A stretch of 64,000 bases of DNA from an uncultured Oscillibacter sp. (lineage in GTDB: Bacteria; Bacillota; Clostridia; Oscillospirales; Oscillospiraceae): the NCBI RefSeq assembly GCF_900546705.1, contig NZ_URDP01000001.1:62001-126000 (forward strand), in the 5' to 3' direction. The notes below the pieces were generated by a model that saw nothing but the letters and a program-made list of their open reading frames with translations, ran no database searches and had not been told where the DNA came from. Shown here piece by piece: positions 26,682-35,518 of the stretch. The stretch's first letter is position 1; every line of letters starts with the position of its first letter. Both the position numbers and the translations under genes were made by a program.

Positions 26682-27389
26682 TCACAGCGCCTCCATCAGC
26701 CGCAGCACGTTTTTATAGCGCCGCTGGGGATTGACATGGGTGCACCGGTCCACGATGCGGCCCATTTTCCCCTCTGCCAGCTTTTTGGAGGGGTGCTCGC
26801 CGGTGAGCATTACATTGATGAGAATGCCCACGGCGTAGATGTCCGTGCGGATGTCGGACTGGGACAGGCCATACTGCTCCGGGGCGGCAAAGCCGTTGGT
26901 ACCCAGAATCTGGGTGTCGTTTTCGTGCTCTGGCTTGTGGAGCCGGGCGGCGTCAAAGTCAATGAGCACGGCCTCCGCCCCCCGCAGGATGATGTTCTCC
27001 GGCTTCACGTCCCGGTGGACGGCGCCGATGGAGTGGAGCACCCACAGCGCCCGGCACACCTGGCGGACGATCCGGCGGGTCTCCTCGGGAGAAAAGAGCG
27101 CGCCCTGAAGCAAAAATCCCAGGGTGTCTCCCTCAATCAATTCCTCCAGCACCAGATTTTCCCCATTCTCCTCCGCCACCTCATAGACGGCGGGCAGGTT
27201 GGGACAGGTATAGTCCAGAAGCTTGCGGTATACCTCCGGATTCCCCGTAAACTGCCGCAGAATGAACCGCTGCCCTGTGGCGTTGTGGCGGATGAGGCGG
27301 ACGCTGCCCCGGGCGCTTTGCTTGATGAGACGCAATTGCGTATAGTCTGCCCGGAGGGCATCCGAAAGCCAACTGTAAAACGAAGCCAT
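26682..27389 (-). CDS. Short Hanks-type Ser/Thr protein kinase with altered beta-3 lysine
   Basis: 235 residues from the ATG at 27389; TTG and GTG codons just upstream are possible alternatives. Only a kinase domain is present, with no membrane helix or PASTA repeats. Catalytic loop HRDVKPEN (125-132), metal motif DFD at 144-146 instead of DFG, and GFAAPEQYG (167-174) are seen. The beta-3 ATP lysine position reads FILRQF, giving Arg45 instead of Lys, and the glycine loop is degenerate (KQSARGSV). The DFD and APEQYG pattern is known from Firmicutes kinases. The Lys-to-Arg change could mean weak activity or a pseudokinase. It is first in the operon with the two zinc-ribbon proteins. Confidence 0.88.
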   Translation of the reverse strand: MASFYSWLSDALRADYTQLRLIKQSARGSVRLIRHNATGQRFILRQFTGNPEVYRKLLDYTCPNLPAVYEVAEENGENLVLEELIEGDTLGFLLQGALFSPEETRRIVRQVCRALWVLHSIGAVHRDVKPENIILRGAEAVLIDFDAARLHKPEHENDTQILGTNGFAAPEQYGLSQSDIRTDIYAVGILINVMLTGEHPSKKLAEGKMGRIVDRCTHVNPQRRYKNVLRLMEAL

Positions 27390-27441
27390 TGACAAAATCA
27401 CCAATCCTATGCAGAGCGCATATTGTAACGTTGTGAAAAGC

Positions 27442-27460
27442 GTTATAAATTTAATATAAC
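27442..27460. promoter_or_regulatory. Inverted repeat in the kinase/HTH divergent spacer
   Basis: GTTATA-N7-TATAAC with perfect 6-base arms (27442-27447, 27455-27460) lies between the kinase and HTH genes. A larger TAACG-N11-CGTTA dyad begins just before it. These are candidate binding sites for the adjacent HTH protein. Confidence 0.4.
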
Positions 27461-27493
27461 CAATTTTATCCGGGAAGTAAAGGGGGAGTACCC

Positions 27494-27919
27494 GTGGAGG
27501 AGAAGAACACCGGCGATCTGCGCCGGGAACTGATGGAACAGGACAGCATCGATACTTACATCAAGGACAATGCGGCAGCGTTTACGGACAAGACCGTGGC
27601 GGAGCTGCTGGCGGCCTTGTACGATCAAAAATCCCTCAGCAAGGCGGAGCTTGCCCGCCGGGCCAGTATGAGCGAGGTGTATCTGCACCAGGTGTTCTCC
27701 GGACGGCGCAACCCCTCCCGGGACCGGCTGCTGTGCCTTTGCATCGGCCTGGGCGCCACGCTGGAGGAGACGCAGACGCTTTTGAAGCAGGCGTCCTATG
27801 CCCAGCTGTATCCGAAGAGCAAACGGGATGCCATCGTCATCCACGGACTGCTCCATGGAACGGAGCTCAACGAAATCAACGACAAGCTGTTTTCTGAAAA
27901 CGAAAAAACGCTGTTTTGA
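27494..27919 (+). CDS. XRE-type helix-turn-helix regulator
   Basis: 141 residues from a GTG at 27494 (GGGGGAG upstream). The HTH segment is LSKAELARRASMSEVYLHQV followed by FSGRRNPSRDRLLCLCIGL, a lambda-repressor-like fold. About 30 residues before it and 40 after (LLKQASYAQLYPKSKRDAI) are unique. It is divergent from the kinase and two beta-helix protein genes with a 104-base spacer containing inverted repeats, so regulation of that operon is plausible. It could also be a kinase substrate. Neither point is shown by sequence. Confidence 0.82.
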   Translation: MEEKNTGDLRRELMEQDSIDTYIKDNAAAFTDKTVAELLAALYDQKSLSKAELARRASMSEVYLHQVFSGRRNPSRDRLLCLCIGLGATLEETQTLLKQASYAQLYPKSKRDAIVIHGLLHGTELNEINDKLFSENEKTLF

Positions 27920-27951
27920 CGCGGATACCACGGCAGACGGGAGGTAAGGGC

Positions 27952-29502
27952 GTGGAAAAGACCCGGAAAAAGAAAAGCGCCCCCGCCTCTGCGCTGGAGC
28001 GGATTACGCTGCTTTACACGGCGGTCATGGCGACCGCCGGAGTGGTGCTGCCCGGCCTGCGCGGCTATACCGTCGCGGGACGCAGCGCCTTTTTGTTCTG
28101 CACCGGCGCCTCCCTTTTCTATCTGGCGGCCTTGGCCATCACGGCGGCGGAGGTGGCCCTCACCGGGGGCGGACGGCTGCGGGAGCTGCTGGGGCCCCTG
28201 ACGCAGGTGCGGCCGGGACGGATCTTTTTTTTGCTCTATGCGGCCTGGGCGGCGCTGTCGGCGGCCTGCTCCGAATATGAGGGCGTGTGGCTGGGCCTGA
28301 GCCGGTACGAGGGACTGGCGTTTATTCTGGTGTGCGTGGCGGTCTACTGGGCGGTTTCCGCCTATGGCCGCTGGGACGACCGGCTGCTGATTTTGCTGGG
28401 GGCGGTTTTGTTTTTCAACGCCGGCGTGGGCCTTTTGCAGTATGCAGGGGCCAATCCCCTGGGCCTTTTTCCGGAGGGGGTCAATTTCCATGATGCCTTT
28501 GTGCTCTACAACGGGCAGTTCCTGGGTACGCTGGGCAATGTGGATGTGCTGGGAGGTTTTTTGTGCCTGACGGTCCCCCTCTTTTACGGAGCGTATCTGA
28601 CGGGCGGCCGGCCGTGGGTGCTGGCTCCGCTGGCGGCGGGCGGATTTTTGCTGGCCCTGGCGGACGTGGATGCGGCCTACGTGGGTCTGGCGGCCGCCCT
28701 GGTTTTAACGCTGCCCTGGTACTGCCGTATGGAACGGATTCTGCCCCGTTTCTGCACGGCGGCGGGGGTGCTGGTGCTTTCCCTGGCGGCAGGCGGCACG
28801 CTGTACGCCGACCGGGAGACTGCCCTTGGCCTGCGGCCGGGCACGGTAGAGGCCGTTTTGGCGGCTGTGGGTGCGGCAGCCCTGCTCTTGGGATGGCGGG
28901 CGGCGCAGTCGGACAGGCTCTGCCGTCCCGGCTCGGAGAAGGCGCCCCGGCGGCTGTGGCTTGCCGTAGCGGTCCTGACGGCGGCCGGAGTGGGAGCGGC
29001 ATATGTACTGCCGTTTTCCTCCGGCACACTGGGCCAGGTGCACCAGCTTCTCCACGGCACGGTGGACCCGTCTTTCGGCTCCGGCCGGGTGCGGATCTGG
29101 CGGGAGGTGCTGCGGCTCATCGGCCAGTCGCCTCTGCTTGGCGGCGGGCCGGATACTCTGGTGGCCCGGATGGGCTTCACCTTCACCCGGTACTCCCAGG
29201 AGACAGGGACCGTCATTGAGGCGGTGGTGGACTCCGCCCACAACCAGTTCCTGGATATTGCCGTCAACCTGGGCCTGCCTGCCATGGCCTTTTACGTTGC
29301 GGGCCTTGTCTGCTGGCTGCGGAGCGTGATCCGGCGACGGCCCCGGGCGGCGGGAATTATCCTGCCCAGTGTGGCGGCCTATCTGGTGCAGATTTGCTTT
29401 ACGGTCAGCACCAGCGGCGTGATTCTTCTTTTCTGGATATTGCTCGCCCTGTGCGAGAGAGATATCAATTTATCAAACTGCAAGGAGGAAGATTTGAAAT
29501 GA
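27952..29502 (+). CDS. O-antigen ligase/Wzy-type polytopic membrane enzyme
   Basis: 516 residues from a GTG at 27952 (GGGAGG about 7 bases upstream). Around a dozen hydrophobic segments are visible, with a Wzy_C-type loop: GRVRIWREVLRLIGQSPLLG, GGPDTLVARMG and DSAHNQFLDIAVNLGLP. Enzymes of this fold ligate or polymerise lipid-linked glycans on the outer face of the membrane. The last 4 bases overlap the start of the SLH surface protein (ATGA), so the two are translationally coupled. A role in glycosylating that protein or in attaching a wall glycan is inference. Confidence 0.85.
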   Translation: MEKTRKKKSAPASALERITLLYTAVMATAGVVLPGLRGYTVAGRSAFLFCTGASLFYLAALAITAAEVALTGGGRLRELLGPLTQVRPGRIFFLLYAAWAALSAACSEYEGVWLGLSRYEGLAFILVCVAVYWAVSAYGRWDDRLLILLGAVLFFNAGVGLLQYAGANPLGLFPEGVNFHDAFVLYNGQFLGTLGNVDVLGGFLCLTVPLFYGAYLTGGRPWVLAPLAAGGFLLALADVDAAYVGLAAALVLTLPWYCRMERILPRFCTAAGVLVLSLAAGGTLYADRETALGLRPGTVEAVLAAVGAAALLLGWRAAQSDRLCRPGSEKAPRRLWLAVAVLTAAGVGAAYVLPFSSGTLGQVHQLLHGTVDPSFGSGRVRIWREVLRLIGQSPLLGGGPDTLVARMGFTFTRYSQETGTVIEAVVDSAHNQFLDIAVNLGLPAMAFYVAGLVCWLRSVIRRRPRAAGIILPSVAAYLVQICFTVSTSGVILLFWILLALCERDINLSNCKEEDLK

Positions 29503-32500
29503 AGCAACGAACAACACCAAAGCTGCGGCTTCTGGCGCTGAACCTTGTATTGGTGCTCCTGGTTTCGCTGGCACTGCCCATGACGGCAGGCGCAGCTGAC
29601 GTGGGTATCAATCTGTACAATGGCGAAGAAGACTTGTACGGCGATGGCTGGCAGTACCATGCGCAGGAACGCGATCTGGTGCTTAATGGCTATCAGGGCG
29701 GCCCCATCACTGTCACCGGTGACCTGGACATTTACAGCTACGGTGATGTGGATGTTGCCGGTATCGGCAGAAGTCACGCCATTTCCGTGACCAACGGTGC
29801 CGTCTACGTGTATGTGGAGAACGGCACCATGAACGTCACCGCTCAGCAGGACGCCTGCGGCATCTATGCAAGCGGCTCGGGCGCCATGGTGAGTATTGTG
29901 CCCCTCAACGGTGATGCCATCATCCAGGCCGGTCCCACCGGCGCCGGAATCTTCTCCGCCGGCAGTGTGATTCTCATGACGCCGCCCAAGAGCTGGACCT
30001 CTCCGGACGGCACCGTCTGCTATGACGGCAGAGGCGATGATGACGGGATGTATACCGGCCAGGTCCAGGTCATCGGCCCCAGCGAGGGGTACAAGACCAA
30101 CGCCGCCATCCACGGCATCTATGTCCTGCTGGATGCGAACGGCTCTGTCATCAATCCGTCCAGCGCTCCCGCCATCAGCTGTGCGGGGCTGGTAGTCGGC
30201 TATGACTATTCCGGCACTTCCTACGGCATCCAGACCGGCAGCACGGTGAACATGACCGTCAAGGCCGGGGGAGACGCCCGGGCCGTCAGAGGCATCACTC
30301 AAAGCACGCCGGAGCAGGGTATGGAGATCTCCCAGCACATCCAGGCGGACTGGAAGTATTTTATCAGCAACAATCCCCGCACCACCCCCACGGAGCTGAC
30401 CCTCTATCCCAAGACTTACACCACCACCATCAATGCCGACGGCGGCACGGTGGACGGTCAGCCCACCAAGGCGGTGGCCCAGGCCTATCCCGCCCATGTG
30501 AAGCTGGCGGATTACACCTTCGCCCGTCCCGACTACCAGCTCACCGGCTTCAGCGTGGGCGGCAAATCTGTGGCGGCGGACTATGAGTTCATCCCCACCC
30601 AGGATACCACCGTCACCGCCCTGTGGCAGTATGTGGGCAAGAACGATGTCTCCGGGCAGATCACCTTCCCCCAGACATCCACGGACGCCACCTACACCGG
30701 CGCGGCCATGCCCCTGAGCCAGTTTGTGAGCGCTGCCTCTCTGAGCAGCCAGCCCGGCGCGTCCTTTACCTACACCCTGCGCAAGGACGGCGGCGCCGAG
30801 CAGACGGTGACGCTGGATTCCACCGTTACCGATGCGGGCACCTATACTGTCACCGCCAAGTATGAGGACGAGGACAACCTGGGCACCCAGAGCCAAACCT
30901 TCACCATCCAGAAAGCCACGCCGGTGCTGACGGTGCCCCAGGATACCACTACGATCATCGTGGGCAACCAGGAGCGCGTGGTCGTCACGGCCAAGCTCCC
31001 CTCCTCCGAGGCCCTGCTGCCTGTGACCTATGAGAACAGCAATACCGGGGCGCTCGGCGTGGAGGGCACCGAGGGTGAGGCCGTGCTCACCGGCAAGTCT
31101 GCCGGCGATGCCACCGTCACCGTCTCCTATGCCGGCGACGCCAACACCAACCCGGCCAGCGCCTCCTTCCAGGTGCAGGTCATCGACCTTCCCCTCCAGG
31201 AGATCGCTTTCACGGACGGCACCGACAAGTCTGCCACCTACGGCGACAGTCCCATTACCGATGCGGCCGTCAACCACTCTGTCGGCGGCGGCACCATCAC
31301 CTACACCAGCAGCAACGAAGCCGTTGCTACGGTGGACGGCCAGGGTCAGGTGACCATCACCGGCGCCGGCGAGACCACCATCACCGCCACCGCCGCGGCC
31401 GTGCCCGGCGCGTTTGCCGCCACCTCTGTGGACTATACCCTGACTGTGGCGCCCAAGGCGGTTACCGCCCAGGCTGCCGCCCTCACCAAGACCTTTGACG
31501 GCACCACTGCCGCCCAGGCAACCGTCACGCTGGACGGCCTGGTGAATGGCGACGCCCTGATCCAGGGCGTGGACTACGCGGTTACGGCCAGCTTCGACGA
31601 CCCCAACGCCGGCACCGGCAAGACCGTGCAGGTGGCGGTTTCCCTGAAGAATACCGCCCTGGCTGCCAACTACACCCTGACCAATCCCGCCATCACCCTC
31701 ACTGACGGCGTCATCGAAAAGGCACCTGCCCGGGTACTGCCTACCCAGAACGTATACGTGCGCTATGCCGATGTGGCTCAGCACAGCCGGGATGTGTCCC
31801 GCCTGCTGCCCGACAACGCCGGCGCCCGTGCGTACAGCCTGGGCAGCACCGAGGACGCTTACGGTTTGCTGGGCGATGCCTTCGCCGTAGACGCCGACGG
31901 CCAGGTCACCTTCTCTCTGCGTGACGGCCTGACAGAGGACGCCGTGGGCAAGAGCGCCTCTGCTCCCATTTTCCTCACCTCCGGCAACTACGAGGACTCC
32001 ACCGCCGATGTGGTGGTCAACGTGGTCTATGAGTTCGTGCCCGTGCTGGATGTGGAGGATATCTCCGTCGTGTACGACGGGCAGCCCATTGCCGATACCG
32101 CTATCCGCGGCACCGCCGCGTATGACGGCCAGACCGTGGAGGGCACCTGGTCCTTTAAGGAGGGACAGAACCTGACCGCCGTGGCCGACAGCGGCCCCAA
32201 GACGGTGGTATTTACCCCCGCTGATACGGCAGTCTATGCCCAGGTGGAAACCACCGTGCTGGTGACCATCGGCAAGGCTGATCCCACCGGTGCACCTTCC
32301 TACACCGCCATCAAGGAGTCCGGCAAGACCCTGGCGGACGCCGCGCTGGGCGTGGGCACCATCACCCCCGGCGGCACCATTGCCTGGGACGACGGTGACG
32401 CCACCATCGTGGAGTCCAATACGGCCTACGGCTGGACGTTTACTCCTGACGATACCGACAACTATAACCTGCTGACCGGCGTCATCACTCCCTACAAGAG

Positions 32501-33302
32501 ATCCAGCGGTGGCGGCAGCAGCGGCGCCAGCAGCTACTCCGTGGAGGTGAAGGCTGCGGACAACGGCTCCGTTTCCGTGTCTCCCTCCAGAGCTTCCCGG
32601 GGCGATCTCGTCACCGTGACGGTCAAGCCGGACGAGGGCTATGTGCTGGATACCCTCACCATCACCGACCGCGATGGCGACAAGATCGACTGCAAGAGCA
32701 AGGGCGACGGCAAGTACACCTTCACCATGCCCGCCTCCGCCGTGACGGTGAAGGCCGTCTTTGCCGAGGAGGCGCTGGCGTTCACCGATGTGCCCGCAGA
32801 CGCCTACTATGCCGACGCGGTGAAGTGGGCCGTGGCCCAGGGCATCACCAGCGGCACCACCGCCACCACCTTTGCTCCCAACAGCGGCTGCACCCGCGGC
32901 CAGGTGGTCACGTTCCTGTGGCGTGCCAACGGCGAGCCGGAGCCTGCCTCCACGGTGAATCCCTTCACGGATGTCTCCGCTGATGCCTATAACTACAAGG
33001 CCATTCTGTGGGCCTATGAAAACGGCATCACCGGTGGCACCACCGCCACCACCTTCGCGCCCAACGCCACCTGCACCCGCGCCCAGATCGTCACGTTCCT
33101 GTACCGCGCCGACGGCGCCCAGGCCGTTGCGGGCGGAAACGCCTTTGCCGACGTGCCCGCAGACGCCTATTATGCCGATGCGGTGAACTGGGCCGTGGCT
33201 GAGGGCATCACCGGCGGCACCACCGCCACCACCTTTGAGCCCAATGCAACCTGCACCCGTGCGCAGGTGGTCACGTTCCTCTATCGCCATATGGCGCAGT
33301 GA
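29499..33302 (+). CDS. S-layer homology (SLH) domain surface protein with Ig-like and YDG-type modules
   Basis: 1267 residues from the ATG at 29499 (AAGGAGG upstream). A signal peptide is clear (basic start, hydrophobic core, cleavage near TAGAADV). The first 300 residues are Gly/Asp-rich and beta-helix-like. Then come an InlB-repeat-like module (TTINADGGTVDGQ to VTALWQYV), several Ig-like modules, a YDG-type module (LTKTFDGTTAAQATVTLDGL) and a Ser/Gly linker (KRSSGGGSSGASSYS). Three SLH domains end the protein: FTDVPADAYYADAVKWAV, FTDVSADAYNYKAILWAY and FADVPADAYYADAVNWAV. SLH domains bind pyruvylated wall polymers non-covalently. No catalytic domain is seen; adhesin or structural surface protein is likely. 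Confidence 0.92.
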   Translation: MKQRTTPKLRLLALNLVLVLLVSLALPMTAGAADVGINLYNGEEDLYGDGWQYHAQERDLVLNGYQGGPITVTGDLDIYSYGDVDVAGIGRSHAISVTNGAVYVYVENGTMNVTAQQDACGIYASGSGAMVSIVPLNGDAIIQAGPTGAGIFSAGSVILMTPPKSWTSPDGTVCYDGRGDDDGMYTGQVQVIGPSEGYKTNAAIHGIYVLLDANGSVINPSSAPAISCAGLVVGYDYSGTSYGIQTGSTVNMTVKAGGDARAVRGITQSTPEQGMEISQHIQADWKYFISNNPRTTPTELTLYPKTYTTTINADGGTVDGQPTKAVAQAYPAHVKLADYTFARPDYQLTGFSVGGKSVAADYEFIPTQDTTVTALWQYVGKNDVSGQITFPQTSTDATYTGAAMPLSQFVSAASLSSQPGASFTYTLRKDGGAEQTVTLDSTVTDAGTYTVTAKYEDEDNLGTQSQTFTIQKATPVLTVPQDTTTIIVGNQERVVVTAKLPSSEALLPVTYENSNTGALGVEGTEGEAVLTGKSAGDATVTVSYAGDANTNPASASFQVQVIDLPLQEIAFTDGTDKSATYGDSPITDAAVNHSVGGGTITYTSSNEAVATVDGQGQVTITGAGETTITATAAAVPGAFAATSVDYTLTVAPKAVTAQAAALTKTFDGTTAAQATVTLDGLVNGDALIQGVDYAVTASFDDPNAGTGKTVQVAVSLKNTALAANYTLTNPAITLTDGVIEKAPARVLPTQNVYVRYADVAQHSRDVSRLLPDNAGARAYSLGSTEDAYGLLGDAFAVDADGQVTFSLRDGLTEDAVGKSASAPIFLTSGNYEDSTADVVVNVVYEFVPVLDVEDISVVYDGQPIADTAIRGTAAYDGQTVEGTWSFKEGQNLTAVADSGPKTVVFTPADTAVYAQVETTVLVTIGKADPTGAPSYTAIKESGKTLADAALGVGTITPGGTIAWDDGDATIVESNTAYGWTFTPDDTDNYNLLTGVITPYKRSSGGGSSGASSYSVEVKAADNGSVSVSPSRASRGDLVTVTVKPDEGYVLDTLTITDRDGDKIDCKSKGDGKYTFTMPASAVTVKAVFAEEALAFTDVPADAYYADAVKWAVAQGITSGTTATTFAPNSGCTRGQVVTFLWRANGEPEPASTVNPFTDVSADAYNYKAILWAYENGITGGTTATTFAPNATCTRAQIVTFLYRADGAQAVAGGNAFADVPADAYYADAVNWAVAEGITGGTTATTFEPNATCTRAQVVTFLYRHMAQ

Positions 33303-33335
33303 GACATGCCGTGAAAGAGGCAAGGTAATCAGACA

Positions 33336-33366
33336 AAAGCGCCTCGCCAATAAGGCGGGGCGCTTT
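33336..33366 (+). terminator. Terminator of the SLH protein gene
   Basis: A 13-base stem (33336-33348 with 33354-33366, one wobble pair) has a 5-base loop and is followed by GTTTG, 33 bases after the stop. Confidence 0.75.
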
Positions 33367-33395
33367 GTTTGCATCCGTTCCATCCGGAATATGCA

Positions 33396-33440
33396 AAAAC
33401 ACCACCGCCGGGCGGCCTGGCCGCCCAACGGTGGTGTTTT
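33396..33440. terminator. Bidirectional terminator after RNase J
   Basis: Outer arms 33396-33407 and 33429-33440 are perfect. An inner GC-rich stem (33410-33417 with 33419-33426) adds length. The A-run and T-run flank it, and it ends one base from the RNase J stop. Confidence 0.85.
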
Positions 33441-33441
33441 A

Positions 33442-35100
33442 TTACAGCCGGGTCACAACGGGAATGACCATGGGGCTGCGCTTGGTGGTTTTGAAGAGGT
33501 AGCTGCTGACGGCGGACTTCACCGCACCCCGCAGCTCGCCGTCGTCCCGGCTGCGCTTGTGGGAGACGGACTCGGCGGCATCCAGAGCCACACCCTGGAG
33601 CTCCTTCATGAGATCGCCGGACTCCTTGACATAGATGAAGCCCCGGGTGATGATCTCCGGCTCGCTGAGCAGTGCGCCGTTGTGGGCGGAGATGGGAAGG
33701 ACCACCACCACCATGCCGTCTTCGGCCAGACGTTTGCGGTCCCGCATGACCACGGCGCCCACGTCGCCCACGCCGGAGCCGTCCACGTACACCTCGCCGG
33801 CCGGCACGGAGCCGCTGAGCTTGAGGGTCTTGGCGGTCAGCTCGATGACGGAGCCATTGTCCGCGATGGCGATGTGGTTGCGGTCCATGCCCATGGCCTG
33901 GGCCAGCTGGCTGTGGATCTGCAGCATGCGCTGCTCGCCGTGAAGGGGAATGAAGAACCGGGGCTTGGTGAGGGCGTGGATGATCTTGAGCTCCTCCTGA
34001 CAGGCGTGGCCGGACACGTGCAGCATGTCCGAGCGGTTGTAGACCACCTTCACGCCCTTGCGGAACAGCTCATTGATGACCCGGCTGATGGTGACCTCGT
34101 TGCCGGGGACGGCGGAGGCGGAGATGATGACCTTGTCCCCCGCGCCGATCTCCACCTGCTTGTGGGTGGAAAATGCCATACGGTAGAGTGCGCTCATCTC
34201 CTCACCCTGGGAGCCGGTGGTGACGATGACCTGCTTGTTTTTGGGCAGGCCCTTGATCTTGTTGATGTCCACCAGGGTGTTCTTGGGCACCTTCATATAG
34301 CCCAGCTCTGTGGAGACCTTCATCATGTTCTCCATGGACCGGCCGGTGACGGCCACCTTCCGTCCGAATGCGGCGGCAGCGTCCAGCACCTGCTGGACCC
34401 GGTGGACGTTGGAGGCGAAGGTGGTGACGATGATGCGGTCGTCGCAGTTTTGGAACTGCCGCATGAACGTGGCGCCCACGGTCTTTTCCGAGGGAGTGAA
34501 GCCGGGCCGCTCCACGTTGGTGGAGTCGGCGCACAGCGCCAGCACGCCTTCCTTGCCCAGTTCACCCAGGCGGGCCAGGTCAATGACCTCCCCATCAATG
34601 GGGGTGGAGTCGATCTTGAAGTCGCCGGTGTGGACGACGGTGCCCATGTGGGTGTGGATGGCAAAGGCCACGGAGTCGGCGATGGAGTGGTTGACATGGA
34701 TGAACTCCACATTGAACTTGCCGGCCCGGACGGTTTTGCCCGGTTCCACGGTGATGAGCTTGGTGCTCTTGACCAGGCCGTGCTCCTCCAGCTTGAGCTT
34801 GATAAGGCCGGCGGTGAAGCGGGTGCAGTAAATGGGCATGTTGATCTGCTTGAGCACATAGGGAATGGCGCCTACGTGATCCTCGTGGCCATGGGTGATG
34901 AACAATCCCCGAATCCGGGAGCGGTTCTTGATGAGGTAGCTTACGTCGGGAATAATCAGGTCGATGCCGTACATGTCGTCCCCGGGGAAGGCCATGCCGC
35001 AGTCTACCACAATGATCTCTCCGCCGTACTCATAGGCGGTCATGTTCTTTCCGATTTCGTTGAGACCGCCCAAAGGAATGATTTTCAGTTTTTCTGCCAT
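33442..35100 (-). CDS. rnjA: Ribonuclease J
   Basis: 552 residues, normal for RNase J. Metallo-beta-lactamase/beta-CASP enzyme that degrades and matures RNA (endonuclease and 5'-exonuclease) in the cytoplasm. It opens KLKIIPLGGLNEIGKNM, has the zinc motif THGHEDHVGAIP, later HTGDFKID, CADSTNVERPG and the beta-CASP motif HVSGHACQEELK. A C-terminal domain follows VSHKRSRDD. The ATG at 35100 follows AAGGAG. The mRNA appears to have an unusually long leader of about 280 bases, running back to a TATACT -10 at 35385-35390. Confidence 0.96.
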   Translation of the reverse strand: MAEKLKIIPLGGLNEIGKNMTAYEYGGEIIVVDCGMAFPGDDMYGIDLIIPDVSYLIKNRSRIRGLFITHGHEDHVGAIPYVLKQINMPIYCTRFTAGLIKLKLEEHGLVKSTKLITVEPGKTVRAGKFNVEFIHVNHSIADSVAFAIHTHMGTVVHTGDFKIDSTPIDGEVIDLARLGELGKEGVLALCADSTNVERPGFTPSEKTVGATFMRQFQNCDDRIIVTTFASNVHRVQQVLDAAAAFGRKVAVTGRSMENMMKVSTELGYMKVPKNTLVDINKIKGLPKNKQVIVTTGSQGEEMSALYRMAFSTHKQVEIGAGDKVIISASAVPGNEVTISRVINELFRKGVKVVYNRSDMLHVSGHACQEELKIIHALTKPRFFIPLHGEQRMLQIHSQLAQAMGMDRNHIAIADNGSVIELTAKTLKLSGSVPAGEVYVDGSGVGDVGAVVMRDRKRLAEDGMVVVVLPISAHNGALLSEPEIITRGFIYVKESGDLMKELQGVALDAAESVSHKRSRDDGELRGAVKSAVSSYLFKTTKRSPMVIPVVTRL

Positions 35101-35384
35101 AAAATTCTCGATACTCCTTGCTTATTCAAAAATATAGGTACAGCAAGGCGTTTCCCGGCGGCGCAGGACGGCAATCAGACACTGCACCCCGAAAAAGGGC
35201 GCACAAAATCAAGACGTCCGCATCCCGTCCGGCCCCGTTTCGCCGGCGGGAGGATGGTGTCGTCCGATGCTGCCTATGGAAAAGCCTTTTTTATTATTTG
35301 ACCGAAACGGAAAGCGCAGTCCGCACCGGTAAAATACAAGAAAAGAGCGGAGAAGCAGGTGCTCCTCAACGCAATTGTCAATAT

Positions 35385-35413
35385 AGTATAGCACACAAAT
35401 CCCCACTTGTATA
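35385..35413 (-). promoter_or_regulatory. Probable promoter of rnjA
   Basis: On the minus strand TATACA (35408-35413) and TATACT (35385-35390) are 17 bases apart. It implies a leader of about 280 bases before the ATG at 35100. Confidence 0.5.
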
Positions 35414-35461
35414 CATTTTTCTTTTGACCCGGCGTGAAGAAGGCGAAACAAAAAATGGGGA

Positions 35462-35489
35462 TTGACACCCCCGGGGAATATGTTATTAT
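35462..35489 (+). promoter_or_regulatory. Promoter of the LacI-type regulator gene
   Basis: A perfect TTGACA (35462-35467) is followed after 16 bases by TATTAT (35484-35489), 30 bases before the ATG at 35519. Confidence 0.75.
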
Positions 35490-35502
35490 GTGAACGTTAA
35501 CA
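35489..35502. promoter_or_regulatory. LacI-type operator at the start site
   Basis: TGTGAACGTTAACA is a 14-base palindrome with a central CG and one mismatched pair, the usual LacI/PurR operator form. It touches the -10 box, so autorepression of the downstream gene is likely. Confidence 0.6.
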
Positions 35503-35518
35503 GAATGGAGGAGTTCCT

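Larger units (their letters stand above)
35101..35518. other. 418-base intergenic region between rnjA and the LacI-type gene
   Basis: It holds no ORF I can support on either strand. The part nearest rnjA (35101-35384) would be the rnjA 5' leader, with several short GC-rich inverted stretches. The part nearest the LacI gene carries two divergent promoters and an operator, annotated separately. Confidence 0.6.

Noticed and set aside
29379..33428. 1349-residue open frame antisense to the SLH protein gene
   Set aside because: It has no ribosome binding site or recognisable domain and mirrors the codon bias of the opposite strand; the plus-strand gene has signal peptide and SLH domains.
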